Shown here: in pieces, positions 44,430 through 55,324 of the stretch
How positions within the stretch are numbered: position 1 is the stretch's first letter
Layout of the letters: each line of letters opens with the position of its first letter
Source: Athripsodes cinereus
Lineage: Eukaryota; Arthropoda; Insecta; Trichoptera; Leptoceridae
Length of the DNA stretch: 64,000 nt
Reading direction: 5' to 3'
NCBI GenBank assembly: GCA_947579605.1
Contig: OX388327.1
Span: 10,279,122 to 10,343,121 of the forward strand
Made by a program: the position numbers and the translations under genes
The notes under the pieces: generated by a model
Seen by the model: only the letters and a program-made list of their open reading frames with translations
Databases searched by the model: none
Told to the model about the DNA's origin: nothing

Positions 44430-44814
44430 TTGTATTAGTGATTTCTTCTAGATAGAAGAAGTCGCAAAACTGACTCTTACCCCTTTACCTTGTTACCGCA
44501 GATATAAGGTTTAGAAAAGACAGCTTCACCATATTTGTCATTTTTCCAGATGGAGCGTGAGCTTGCAACTTATCCCTTTGGCGAGATGTGCTTTGTCTAT
44601 ATTAAGCCACCGGTTGATATACCGAAGACTTCAAAAAAATAAATTTGAACAAACATTTTTTCGAATAATTGTAAATTCGAATAAGTAATTGTAATTCGAA
44701 TAATTTTCCTGTCACCACAATACTGTCTATAAACCTTCATAACTTCACGTGTAATTAATTAATAACATACTTGCGCTCAAAACAAAAAAAAAAAAAAAAA
44801 ATACAAGTGCAATT

Positions 44815-44910
44815 AGTCCTCCTGATGATGCCAAGTAGAAGCCTTGGCGAAAACGTTTGAGGTGAATAAATTTAATTTGGAAATTATACAGTGTTTTAAA
44901 ATCATTTTAA
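44815..44910 (+). mobile_element. LINE-tail fragment ending in a 22-bp inverted repeat
   Basis: GATGATGCCAAGTAGAAGCC, TTGGCGAAAACGTTTGAGG and TGAATAAATTTAATTTGG precede TATACAGTGTTTTAAAATCATT, whose exact complement is at 44919-44940. The family is not recognised. Confidence 0.55.
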
Positions 44911-44935
44911 TTAGGTATAATGATTTTAAAACACT

Positions 44936-45195
44936 GTATAAAGAAGATGGCATATTTGGGACACGTACTTCGAAATGAGAAATATTGTTTGCTCCAACTC
45001 ATTTTGAAAGGAAAAATTGAGGGTAGTCGTGGTGTGGGAAGGCGGCAGATGTCCTGGCTGAGAAATATCCGAGAGTGGACCGGAGTTCGGAGGGTGGAGG
45101 AGTTGTTCCGGCTGGCACAGGACAGAGAGGCCTACGCCAGGGTGATAGCTGACGTCGGGGGGACCTGACATGGCACTTTGAGAAGAAGATAATGA
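44936..45195 (+). mobile_element. LINE family D (RTE-like), reverse-transcriptase C-terminus
   Basis: Encodes KMAYLGHVLRNEKYCLLQLI, GSRGVGRRQMSWLRNIREWT and LFRLAQDREAYARVIADVGG, then a stop. The end GGGGGGACCTGACATGGCAC then GAGAAGAAGAT is the usual RTE 3' end with a GAA-type tail. Confidence 0.88.
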
Positions 45196-45914
45196 ATTTC
45201 CACAAGTGTTAACACAAAAACATTTGTTTTATCATATTTTTTTATTAATTACTACGTACCAACAATTTTATTTTGTTTTTCTCAACAATCTTACGCGATT
45301 TTGATGATATAACAATTACTTAATGTTTGTCAGGTTTTTTTAAAAAAAGGCTAATTTCCCCAATTAGCCTAACACAATGACAACATTTGACATGATATTG
45401 TGATTATTAAGAAACTAACATACACTGTTTTACAGAACTTTTTTAGAGTAGGTACCTATAATTATACCCAAATCTATTGATACTTAGATTATCTATTGAC
45501 TACTGTCCTACATATAATTATATCCTTATTTTGTGTTTATATAGTGGTTATCTGAAGAGATAATCAGAGAAAATAAACATACCTACAATAAATTATAAAC
45601 ATTGATAAACTGTCGTTAATGTTTGTATAACTATCATTGAAATTCTCACGATGATAATTTGGTGCCATGGGCGTCGTACCCAGGGAGGGAGGAGGGCAAA
45701 GTTGGGCAGCCTCCTCCCAAAGGACCTAAAAAAATAAGAAAGTAAGCAAAATGATTATTATCTATATAATATGAAGAATTGGCTTTGAAATATGTCCCCC
45801 TCAGAAATCATACCAAATATAAAATTGTTGAACAAAAACGAAAAGTTTGTGAAAATTTGAAATTCTTTTACCGAAATAGACTGATAGAAAATAAAATATT
45901 TTGAATAAAAAAAA
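45196..45914. other. AT-rich intergenic DNA
   Basis: No supported gene. A G-rich GGGAGGGAGGAGGGCAAA stretch is at about 45683. Confidence 0.4.
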
Positions 45915-45997
45915 CACAGCCCGAGACAGAGAGGCATTCTCCAGAGTGATCGCCAACGTCGGGGGGACCTGATACGGCACTGATAGAAGAAGAAGAA
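45915..45997 (+). mobile_element. LINE family D 3' end only
   Basis: GCCCGAGACAGAGAGGCATT, CCAACGTCGGGGGGACCTGA then GATAGAAGAAGAAGAA; a short tail copy of the element above. Confidence 0.8.
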
Positions 45998-46285
45998 ATA
46001 GAAAAACTGATAGACAATAGAGAGTTGAAAAAATAAAGAAATTGTCACCTAAACGGAAAAATATATAGTAGTCCTTGAACTCCTGAAATATCCGGGAAAT
46101 GCATGGGAAATAAAGTTATTTCAACAGTGTTACTGAAATGAAACATTTCTCGTCTGTCGACGGGAAGGTAGATAGGTATTCACAGTAGATAGCTGTAACA
46201 GTAAAAAAGCTATTTATTTCATAAGAATCCTGAAGTCTTTCCAGGTTGTTAAATAAAACATTTTTATATTAATTTATACATACAT

Positions 46286-46336
46286 ACATATACATACCAT
46301 CACGCCGCTTCCCTCGCGGGGTAGGCGGGGTAGGCA
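46286..46336 (-). mobile_element. LINE family B tail with (CATA)n
   Basis: CATACATACATATACATACC, then ATCACGCCGCTTCCCTCGCG and GGGTAGGC; the tail of the GCGAGGGAAGC subtype. Confidence 0.75.
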
Positions 46337-47087
46337 TCTCACATCGATATGTTCAGTTAATATTAAACAGTAGAAATTATTAATGCAATTTCCAATTTAT
46401 CAGAAGTCGAAGCTACTCGCAAACGAGCAGATGTCCTTGAGAATAATAATATAATATTTACAAGGATAGTACACAATATATTTAGTATCGAAAGCACTCT
46501 ACTGCACTACTCAGAATAGTCATAATAAGTAACTTTAACATAAACGTTATTCATATTATTATTTAATGTGGTAAGTAAGTAATCATGGGAGCAAGTCAAA
46601 ATCTCGAGTGGCACAGCGAGGCAATAAATAACGTTGCTAGGGACACATGGTTAATAATATTTATGCATTAGTTTAGGACTCTCTAATTGTCGATAACTCT
46701 TCTTCGATGGGGACAATTTACCAAACGACTCATGCACTACAAGCTTCCATTTATATCACGGACTGCTAGGGGCATTTACCTACCTACATAAATTATGATA
46801 GTGTACCTATATACTTACAGCCGGGGAAAGTAATTCTAAAATTGAATTTCATTATTCGTTACTCCGTTAACGGAAAATTAACGTCGTTAATTTTTTTTAG
46901 TACAATGCAAATTACTGTAAATCCATGACAGTCATAAATTCTCTTATTTTTTCCATGGAGGAGTGAGGTAAATTTTGTGATCCTATTTTTAAATGTTACG
47001 GTTGAATTTTTTTTAGAATATAACATGATTACTACTACTATACGAATGCTTAATATTTATTTATTTTTTATTTATTTATCCCACAAG
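46337..47087. other. AT-rich intergenic DNA
   Basis: No supported gene. Confidence 0.4.
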
Positions 47088-47205
47088 TAGGATAGCTAAC
47101 AGACCCCTCCGTGCTAACAAAAAATTAAGACATTCAGGACGGGTGACAAACCTCATCAAATTCACGATATTGTATCACCTGTCTTTTAAAGGATGTCAAC
47201 GTTTA
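47088..47205 (-). mobile_element. SINE-like repeat A, internally deleted
   Basis: TATCCCACAAGTAGGATAGC, then CCTCCGTGCTAACAAAAAAT, GGACGGGTGACAAACCTCAT and CACCTGTCTTTTAAAGGA. The piece between the tail and CTCCGTGC is shortened. Confidence 0.7.
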
Positions 47206-47898
47206 TTTTTTTGAAGTTAAATTTAATCACTTTTTCTACTTTGTTAACTAACGAATTGACGAGGGATTGGATTAATGTTGTACTTATAGTTCACTCCGTA
47301 TAGTCAGTTTTAAAGTCTGGAGGTCTGAGACGCCATTATACTCGTACAATGTATTCATAGACATTTAGTCTTATTCTAGTTACACAGAGATGCAAAACAT
47401 TACATAATTTACAAAAATATTTTAAATAATAATGCATATTATGAGACGTAGTGATAAATGCATACGTCGTCGTGACTTTCAGGTGTATATTGAGAGAGGA
47501 CAAAACAAAATGTCAGGGGATTTAAGCACGTTGTAAATGGATGCTCTACAAATTCTGCACTTTGTATAGTCTCTGAGATGCGGGAGAGACGGTGGAACTG
47601 ATTGAGCACTGACACAATCATACGTCATTTACTGATACAATCATAGTTGATAATAATAGACAATTTATAATGCGCCATTTTGTGGAATAAATCCACTTCA
47701 AGTTGGGGATAAAAAGGACTCTTTTTCCCACGAGGTTCCTGATGAACCTTCGGAATGGAAGAGATAGTAAAAACAGGAATATGTTAGAGAAATTTAAAAC
47801 TTTTTAGAAATATTTTTTTTAATTTACATATGTGAACATGCTTCTATTATAATATAATAACAAAAGTAAAATATTTTACAAAATGCTCCCGACCCCAC
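47206..47898. other. AT-rich intergenic DNA
   Basis: No supported gene. Confidence 0.4.
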
Positions 47899-48000
47899 TC
47901 ATGTCACTTAAAGGGGTGCACTGATTTATGTGTCCCAAGAAGAGATCCCTGCGGAACACCAGAATGAAATGCTTGAAATGTTTCAGTGATGGGTGTCTCA
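47899..48000 (-). mobile_element. Reverse-transcriptase core fragment (GVPQGSLLG)
   Basis: The minus strand reads ETPITETFQAFHSGVPQGSL then LG, the well-known G-P-Q-G-S motif of RT domain 4, before decaying. Probably from a CR1- or Jockey-like LINE. It is the only piece of a polymerase core motif I found in the window. Confidence 0.75.
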
Positions 48001-48289
48001 TAGTGATTTGAAGAATTTACGCAGATTTGTTATGTTTTACTGCAAACTGATTGCCACTTGAACATCGGTATGTCATGTATGGGAGGGTAAAAGTACGCGT
48101 GGCTGATAGAAAAAATTGAAATATGGTAGGTGGGTACATACCTACGTATTGTAAGGGATACACTTTTGGTACTCTACAATTCTCAAACAAATTTTATAGA
48201 CTTGGTTAATAATGTATAAATAACCATTGCAAAGTAATTGTGAATCAATTAAAAATGAACTCTTTATATATGTGATTCTTCTTTCCGCA

Positions 48290-48640
48290 GATCTATCTCA
48301 ATCGTCTCCAGATGGCCTTTAATGCTGTCACCAGGACCATTTAATGCCTCGCTGAACTCTGTCCCGTCGACGAAACTCTGAGGCGACCACTGCGCTCAGC
48401 TTTCGCCGCTGTCAACAAACTTGTAGAAATCAACAGGGCAAACACTTCCTAATTCGCAGAGAGGAGCTGCAGCGTCGCGAGGCCAACTGCCTGGAACCGA
48501 TTACCAGCGTATTTAAGACAGAACTAATCTACTGCCACATCCAGAAACAAGCTGAAAACATTGCTGTTCAAGAAAAGTCACGGCGCACGATGGTTACATT
48601 GGTTACACGGCGCTAAATACAAATCGTCTATATTACTATT
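48290..48640 (+). mobile_element. LINE family E fragment, rearranged
   Basis: CTCAATCGTCTCCAGATGGC then CTTTAATGCTGTCACCAGGA encodes LNRLQMAFNAVTR. It is followed by a different 3' part (GAACTCTGTCCCGTCGACGA, CAGGGCAAACACTTCCTAAT) and then CCAGAAACAAGCTGAAAACA and GGTTACACGGCGCTAAATAC with an ATTATT tail. Confidence 0.75.
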
Positions 48641-49458
48641 ATTATTGAAGGGATGGGTTGTATTTGTATCATACCTTATCACTGCCGAATCGAAGATGTT
48701 TTATATTATATTATAATAATTACTATCACCTTATTCACCTTATTCACTCTTACAGACACCAAAACTTACAGAAAAGAGTGAGAGATCTACATATTCCATT
48801 CCGGATACTCAACAGGATATTACATTACGACTGGTAAATTATGAAACCATGTTTTAACATAATTATTCATTCTTAGTGTCTTGTTGATACTTGTTATTTT
48901 TTTTAGAAATATCTAATTTCTTAGGTACATACATATTATCAAGTATCAAGAATATAATATAAAAATAATATTTGTTCCAAACATATCAATGAGGGTGGTA
49001 TATTAGTTCACTGAAAAAATAGCAATCAATAATTCAACACCATTCTAAGAAGATCATTTCATGTGTTGTAGATCTGCATATTGGTGGGCAAAGGATCTAT
49101 TTGGGACAGTGGCGGTCCTATCTTAAACGGGAGCCAGAAAATAAAACTTCCCACAGTTAAAAAAAATAAGTTAGACATTTTTGCATTGAATACTGGTGTA
49201 GATTAAAGTATAACGGAGTATTTATAGCTATTCTTTTGATTTGTATGACATATAATGGAGATGTTTTATAATTTTCTTAATAAACATTTTAGTGTTGCTA
49301 TTTTATAAAGTCCTACATTTTTATAGGCAAGTGTTTGTTCTTATCCTTATCCATATTTTTTCGTAGGTTTTACACTTTTAAAATAACGTCATGTCAAAGT
49401 TATGGAAAACATAAGAATTGTAAAAAAAAATATAAGATAAATTAATGTATCTATTACC
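48641..49458. other. AT-rich intergenic DNA
   Basis: A faint piece of repeat A (AAAACTTACAGAAAAGAGTG, 48761-48795) is the only recognisable item. Confidence 0.45.
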
Positions 49459-49591
49459 GGATTAGTTGGAAGACATCGCATTTTAGAGTTAAACTCGCCC
49501 TCTGCACAATAGATTGTATAACTGATATTTTTAAAATATTGTTTTATTTTGTAATATTGTACAGTGAAGAATAAAATAAATAAATATTACG
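49459..49591 (+). mobile_element. LINE 3' tail of the GGTTAGTTGGAAGAGAT type
   Basis: GGATTAGTTGGAAGACATCG, TTAAACTCGCCCTCTGCACA and ACAGTGAAGAATAAAATAAA match the copy at 8470. Confidence 0.68.
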
Positions 49592-49599
49592 AATTTACC

Positions 49600-50165
49600 A
49601 TATTTTACAAATAGCTGCCATTCATAAGACACTTGAAAACTTCCAAATAAGTTTGGAAGTCATATTATTTGCCTGAAACTACATAGAGCAAAAAAACGTA
49701 ACACTGAAAATTATTAATATGTCCCTAAGATGAGTGTTACCGTCTCTGGTTTAAAATGATACACAGTAACACCATGACCATAGATCGGAAGCAATATTTT
49801 AATACCATTAATAACATTTTGTTTTGTTTATTTTAGAATAGAGAACATATCAACAACATATACACACTATGGAATAGTGGTGTACATTTGAATAAACATA
49901 ATATATATTTCGAATACCTACTATGTATCTATCTATAGATCGCAACATGATCGATGATCTATTAATCAACAGGGAGGATGGACCAAGTTTAAAAACATAA
50001 ACATCTGGATTAGTTGTAGGTAGGTACCATCCCTGGATACCATAAATTATATTCACAACGGGGACGGCTTCAGTTTGCAAATATTATTGTTACTGCTTTG
50101 AGATGCAATCTTACGATGCTTTATTTTATCGCAAGATTTATGAATGTATATAATTATATCTATCT
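49600..50165. other. AT-rich DNA
   Basis: 49600-49663 holds a decayed repeat A scrap (AATAGCTGCCATTCATAAGA). No supported gene. Confidence 0.4.
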
Positions 50166-50397
50166 ATCTATCTATACCCTCACGTCATGTCCCAGGAGGG
50201 GTAGGCAGAGAGAACGGAACGCCATATAGATCTATCCTTACAAACTTCTTTCGCTTCGTCCACGTTCATCCAGTTTCTCATACATGCACGCCGATTTCTT
50301 TTCTCAACACGCGACCGACCTTGAGGATTTGATCCACGTGAACAAGCCACGTGGTTCTTGGCCGTCCGCGCTTCCTCACACCCCCTCTTTCAGATGT
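50166..50397 (-). mobile_element. LINE family B 3' end with (TATC)n tail
   Basis: ATCTATCTATCTATCTATAC then CCTCACGTCATGTCCCAGGA leads into GGCAGAGAGAACGGAACGCC and GCTTCGTCCACGTTCATCCA. The minus strand encodes decayed [20 protein letters not shown]. It stops at CCCTCTTTCAGATG, next to a LINE E tail. Confidence 0.85.
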
Positions 50398-50404
50398 AAT
50401 GTAT

Positions 50405-50560
50405 GTAATTCGGATGATTTATTCGGCGCTGTTTATTGGAGCATCCATCTCAAGGTCGCGGCATATTAGGTTGAAAAAGCGATGTCTTTAATTTACTCCG
50501 TAACGATGATATTAATTGGTTTTTAGTCGATTCCAGATGACGGGTCCTACGACACATAGA
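50405..50560 (-). mobile_element. LINE family E 3' fragment
   Basis: GGATGATTTATTCGGCGCTG, GGAGCATCCATCTCAAGG and CGATTCCAGATGACGGGTCC are the inverse of the usual family E end. Confidence 0.75.
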
Positions 50561-50640
50561 TGTGCTTATCTTTACTGCAATAAAATCACACCTATTGTAT
50601 CTATGTTTTTTTTATAACAACAAAGAAAAAGTTTGTGATT

Positions 50641-50745
50641 ACCTCATCGCTGAGTTAAAGTTGTCAAATATCTTACATACGATGTTTTATGAATAGCTGC
50701 CATTTACAGGACATTCGAAAACTTACAGAAAAATAGTGAGAGCGG
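50641..50745 (-). mobile_element. SINE-like repeat A, internal piece
   Basis: TGATTACCTCATCGCTGAGT, GCTGCCATTTACAGGACATT and CGAAAACTTACAGAAAAATA; both ends missing. Confidence 0.65.
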
Positions 50746-50792
50746 TAGTACCTATCCTTAAGATCCACGAAACATACATAATATTATGATAA

Positions 50793-51104
50793 AACTAGCT
50801 GACCCGGCAATCATTGTTTTGCCATATACATTATGCCGAATACTAATATCGCTATTAAAAAATAGGGGTTGATGGTAGAAGGGTGAAAATTTAGGGCAGT
50901 ACCTATGTATTTTTCAATGCCTCACCATAAAAAAAATAAAAAATTCGGGGTGGACCACCCTTAACTTTTAGGGGTATGAAAAATAGATGTTCGCCAATTT
51001 ACAGACCTACCCGATAAGCGCACAAAATTTCATCAAAATCGGTCCAGCGGTTTTGGTGGAGTATGATAAAAAACACCGTGACACGAAAATTTTAATAATA
51101 TAGG
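50793..51104 (+). mobile_element. Retroelement tail of the ACTAGCTGACCCGGCAA type
   Basis: AACTAGCTGACCCGGCAATC, TGTTTTGCCATATACA, GGGGTATGAAAAATAGATGT, CAAAATTTCATCAAAATCGG and TGACACGAAAATTTTAATAA are a tail seen very often in lepidopteran genomes, probably of RTE-type LINE origin. Confidence 0.72.
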
Positions 51105-51855
51105 CCTAAAATCGTTTACATAGAAGTTGAAAACTCTCACATAAATCATTATTCTAGTATGTAGGTATAGGTATAGGTAGTATATAGCTATCTGTTGATT
51201 TTCGACAGCAGTCATATTTTTTTTTTATTTGTAATAAGTTTAATAATATTAATTGCTTACAGATATTGTGTAACTTTTTACATGGACTATAAGGACCACC
51301 ACAGATTGTTTGTAATATTTGTCTAAGGAGATTAAGGGTTCATGGATTTCAAATTAGATTATTTACAAAAATTCACCTAACACATATACATAGACTTACG
51401 GTTTATTACATAACATGAAAATCTCTATACCTACCATTATGTCATTTTCTACAAGTGGATTAATCAGTGAACTTGTTCCGTATAATAAACATTATATGTA
51501 GATCACAAAATATAAACTTATAGGATGGAACACATGAAAATCTAAAATTAAAAAAATAATTAATTATCTAGCTATGGTGAAAGGAAAATTAATTCAAGCA
51601 TTTATCTTTTTTTTAAAACACTGAGTAGTAAAGCTAATTTCTAGAGACTATCTGCATGTAATTGTTCTCTTCGTGTCAATAAATAATTAAGTAAATGATC
51701 TTGGTGGCATGACGTCTCTGAAAAAATTATAACTTTTATACAATACGTATTAATGCCAACATAAACATGCATCATAATTATGAAAAAAATATTAGAAATA
51801 CATTTTTACGTAAAAACAAAAATATTATTGAACTTAATTTCTTTAACATACAATA
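51105..51855. other. AT-rich intergenic DNA
   Basis: No supported gene. Confidence 0.4.
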
Positions 51856-51946
51856 TGTACTATCTTAGTGCCAACACTTATGTATGCAAGTGAGACGTGG
51901 ACATGGTTAAAGAAGGATGAAAGTGGCATAAATCAGAGATATGTTA
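51856..51946 (+). mobile_element. LINE family B fragment, upstream portion
   Basis: CTTAGTGCCAACACTTATGT then GCAAGTGAGACGTGGACATG encodes LVPTLMYASETWTWLKKDES before the match ends. It lacks the 3' tail, so it is truncated on that side. Confidence 0.78.
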
Positions 51947-52092
51947 TAAGAATAGATACGAAGAGAACGCACGAAATGTGAGTCCACCTCACTGACTCCA
52001 TATGCCGTCAGCCGTAGCGACTCCCTATTTAGTGTGTTTTGTACCGCTATAGACGCGAGACGTTTTGATGCAGTGTAAAAATATTAAACAAA

Positions 52093-52173
52093 AATGGGTA
52101 AAGATGTGATTAAAGGATGCAAAATTAAAAGAGACACATTCAAAAAGGACCGAAGTACTTCTTTGCACAGTTA
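52093..52173 (+). CDS. Tiny open frame, THAP-finger-like start, doubtful
   Basis: MGKDVIKGCKIKRDTFKKDR then STSLHS and stop. Its layout recalls the first residues of THAP zinc-finger proteins (Cys, a basic stretch, then SLH-F-P), but only one Cys is present and the frame stops at once. It is probably chance or a relic of a P-element-like gene. Confidence 0.12.
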
Positions 52174-52394
52174 AATGTATTTTTTAGATAATAGTTGAAT
52201 TAATAAATATTTTTTAAAGAATTATTTAATTTCTTCTGTGTAACTTCATCTATATTGAAGATAAATCAGGGTTACCGCTAACATTGTCCTTACTTATTCT
52301 TTTACGGATTTTGTAACTTTTGTCCAATTTTTTTTTTTTAATTTAATTATTTTCTCACCTCCATCTTGTCTGGCAGAATACCTCAAGGTACAAT

Positions 52395-52585
52395 TGAGCT
52401 CGTCGGTAGCCTGGAGGTGGAGTCTTGGCCTTGTGAACAAGGGGTCCGGGGTTCGATCCTAGGTGCCGGCAAACTCCCCTTTCACGACACAAGTTTTTCA
52501 CTAACTGTGAAAGGTGTATAAGGTTGTATTTGGGTTTATATCAAAAACCCAGATATATCTTCTTTTTTTTTTTAAAAAAAAAAAA
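52395..52585 (+). mobile_element. tRNA-derived SINE F, full copy
   Basis: GAGCTCGTCGGTAGCCTGGA, GGGGTTCGATCCTAGGTGCC, CAAACTCCCCTTTCACGACA and GTTTATATCAAAAACCCAGA, then a T/A-rich end. Both box-like motifs are kept. Confidence 0.9.
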
Positions 52586-53047
52586 CTGTTTGATCCATAC
52601 AGAATAAATAAAAAAAAAATTCTAATGATAATTCTGTAAATGTAAAGTATATATATTTTTTAAGATATAATATTTAAAAAAATATTATTTAGTTAAAACA
52701 TATAACATATATTTTGATTATATTGCAAATTAGTTTTGATTTTCTATAATTGATTTACCTAAAGATTAACACCCAAATGTTTAGATGGATGTAAAGTTGA
52801 CCAGTTTTGTCGGAATATTTATTGTTAGGAATTAATGTAATTTTGTATTCTTTAGTTTCTAATGTATGTATTTTTAGGTTTGTTTTTATGTAATGTATGG
52901 AATATTTTTTTGTGTAATTTTGCAGTTTTTCTGTAATGCAATAGGCTCTCATGCTGTAAGATGTATTAATAAATAAATAATATTTTTTTGTAATATTGAA
53001 GATTTTTCAATAATTATTAGTTCTCTAATTTGTTGGTATACTTAATT
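52586..53047. other. AT-rich intergenic DNA
   Basis: No supported gene. Confidence 0.4.
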
Positions 53048-53150
53048 GAACTCGCTCTCTGTATATTGATTGTATTTGATTTGAATGTATACCTGTTATG
53101 TACATAATTGTTAGTAATCAATATACAGTAAAGAATTAATAAATAAAAAT
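53048..53150 (+). mobile_element. LINE 3' tail of the GGTTAGTTGGAAGAGAT type, 5'-truncated
   Basis: GAACTCGCTCTCTGTATATT to ATACAGTAAAGAATTAATAA. Confidence 0.65.
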
Positions 53151-53512
53151 AAATGTTGTGTAACATGTTCATTGTTTTTATATTAAATACGAAAAATTAA
53201 TTAATATTTTCCTAATTTTGTCTCGCAACCCTAATCCATATATGGTTTGTCACGGTAAAGAGAAATGTTTGAGGGGGTAGGGGCGCATCCATTAATTACC
53301 AATGCGTTCTGCGAAAAAGAGACAGAAAGAACGTTTATGGTATAGCTAATGCAATGAATTGAAAGGCATAGATATATTTTTGAATAGGTTTTGTTTAAAA
53401 TATTAAAAGATTTTCAGTGTTTCGTCCTTAATGGTATATTTGACAACAAGTTTGGATCCTAGAAAAGCATTGTATTTTTGTATTACGTATCTATTCCTAT
53501 TACATATCACTG

Positions 53513-53948
53513 GGCATAAATGCAGTTGAAATGAGATCGTTGAGAAGGATGTGTGGTAAAAGTTTAAGAGATCGTGTGCGTAACAGTGATATACGAAAGG
53601 AATGTGGAATGAAAGTTGGTGTAATAACAAGAATGAATGTAAATAAGTTAAGATGGTTTGGGTACGTGGAAAGAATGAATGTGGACAGAATGACCAAGAA
53701 GATATATTTGGCTGAGAGGAATGGTGCTCGGAGACGTGGACGTCCGAGGATTAAATGGCAAGATCATTGAAATCAAATCCTACAGGACGGTCACGTGTTG
53801 AGCACATTGAACAGGAGAGCATGCATGAGGAATTTTATGACAGTGACGGAAGCGAAAGATGTACTTATGCAAGGATAGAAGGAAGTGGCGCTCGATCATT
53901 TTTGCCTACCCCGCGAGGGAAGCTGCGTGATGGTATGTATGTATGATG
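53513..53948 (+). mobile_element. LINE family B, second subtype, 3' end
   Basis: Encodes [23 protein letters not shown] sequence, [40 protein letters not shown] and RRRGRPRIKWQDH, then a stop where family members continue. The DNA then goes on to CTACCCCGCGAGGGAAGCTG and CGTGATGGTATGTATGTATG. This is a distinct subtype: the tail reads GCGAGGGAAGC rather than TCCTGGGACATG. Confidence 0.87.
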
Positions 53949-54317
53949 TACCTGGGGCTATAGTTTCTTAATATGAAGACCTCACATAATATGAGGTGTT
54001 AAAATAACATAGTTTTTGCAAAATATCCACACCCCAAACTGAAATAATAAACTGCGAAGGATCCGGTTCACTTCCAGGAATGTCAGATAGTAAATGGTAG
54101 TTTCAATAATCGTGAAATCAATTCATAGAAAAGGTCATCAATTAAAATACATATTAATATTATTATTTATACCTATATTTGTTTTATACTTGATATACTT
54201 CTGGAATAGGACTTGAGGTCCCGTTTCTTAAGTACCTAGGTATATTTTTTTGTTTGTGATTTCGAGTTATACCACACGTCCTGATTTTTTGTGTTTATTA
54301 TATACATTATTACCTAT
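53949..54317. other. AT-rich intergenic DNA
   Basis: No gene seen. 54306-54317 is the left target copy of the next insertion. Confidence 0.4.
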
Positions 54318-54573
54318 CCCGTGGAGCACCCGATAAAGAATTGGTCTCCCACTCTTTTCCGTAAGTTTTTGAGTGTCCTGTAAGAGGCAGGTGTTCGAAA
54401 AATAAAGACATTGTTCATCTCAAATTCAGCGATGAGGTTTGCCACCCATACTGAATCTCTTAACATTTTTTGTTGGCACAGAGAAGACGGCTTGCATGTT
54501 TATTATATGCGGCTGGTCTGCTAGCTACCCCACTTTTGGGATATGCCGTGATAGTACCTATAGTAGTAGTAGA
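54318..54573 (+). mobile_element. SINE-like repeat A, full copy with 12-bp duplication
   Basis: CCCGTGGAGCACCCGATAAA to CACTTTTGGGATATGCCGTG and a short TAGTAGTAGTAG end. A perfect duplication ATTATTACCTAT lies at 54306-54317 and 54574-54585, proving insertion by target priming. Confidence 0.93.
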
Positions 54574-54599
54574 ATTATTACCTATTAGGTTTTCCACCC

Positions 54600-55085
54600 A
54601 TACTGAATATTTTCATCTTAGATCAACCGCATGTAATAAACGCTCTTCACACATATCTGCCACCCTTCAATCTCTTCACTGGCTCAGATGTCCGGAGAGA
54701 GTTGAATTTAAAGTGTGTTTGACAGTATTTAAGGCACTTCATGCTATGGCCCCAGAATATATCACGGAAATCTGCGGTAGACAGGCGTTAAGTCATAGAC
54801 AGACAACACTGAGGTCTTGTCAAGATTTTACAACTAAATTGGAGGTGACCAGTACTGTATCGAAACCAGTGTACGTGGAGCGTGCTTTTGCAATATCTGC
54901 ACCTGTAGGCTTCCACAAATGATCAGAGAAACGCAGGACATATCTCGTTTCAAGAAACAACTGAAGACTTATCTATTCAAGAAATAAATAATCGGAATAA
55001 TCCAGACACAACCTTAGTTAGCAAAGAGCGCCCTTGAGATGGATTTTTTTCAGAAAACGGCGCTTTACAAATCATCCAAATAATA
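54600..55085 (+). mobile_element. LINE family E, reverse-transcriptase C-terminus to tail
   Basis: Encodes HISATLQSLHWLRCPERVEF, KVCLTVFKALHAMAPEYITE and ICGRQALSHRQTTLRSCQDF, then, after a frameshift near 54920, RETQDISRFKKQLKTYLFKK. The tail is CCTTGAGATGGATTTTTTTC, ACGGCGCTTTACAAATCATC and an AATAATAATAA end. It shows the full 3' layout of the family. Confidence 0.88.
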
Positions 55086-55095
55086 ATAATAAAAC

Positions 55096-55283
55096 ATACA
55101 AGTTGCCCTCTCTCTATGCCAACAAAAAATACGATATTCAGGAAGGGTGGCATACCTACTTACCTCATCGCTGAATTTAAGATATACTATATATTTTTTT
55201 TCGAACACTTCCCTTTTACAGGACAATTGAAAACTTACGGAAAAGAGTGAGAGACCTATTCTTTCCCAGGTGCTCCACGGTTC
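55096..55283 (-). mobile_element. SINE-like repeat A without its 3' tail
   Basis: CTCTCTATGCCAACAAAAAA, GGGTGGCATACCTACTTACC, TCCCTTTTACAGGACAATTG and CCCAGGTGCTCCACGG. The shared tail word is missing here. Confidence 0.75.
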
Positions 55284-55324
55284 AAAAAAATATACAGTTG
55301 TGTTAAATATGAAAGTTTATGTAA

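Noticed and set aside
49850..50080. Mid-size open frames in AT-rich DNA (also 19086-19427, 38228-38491, 43794-44030, 61276-61548)
   Set aside because: Codon makeup follows local base composition, no domains, no splice context; chance frames.
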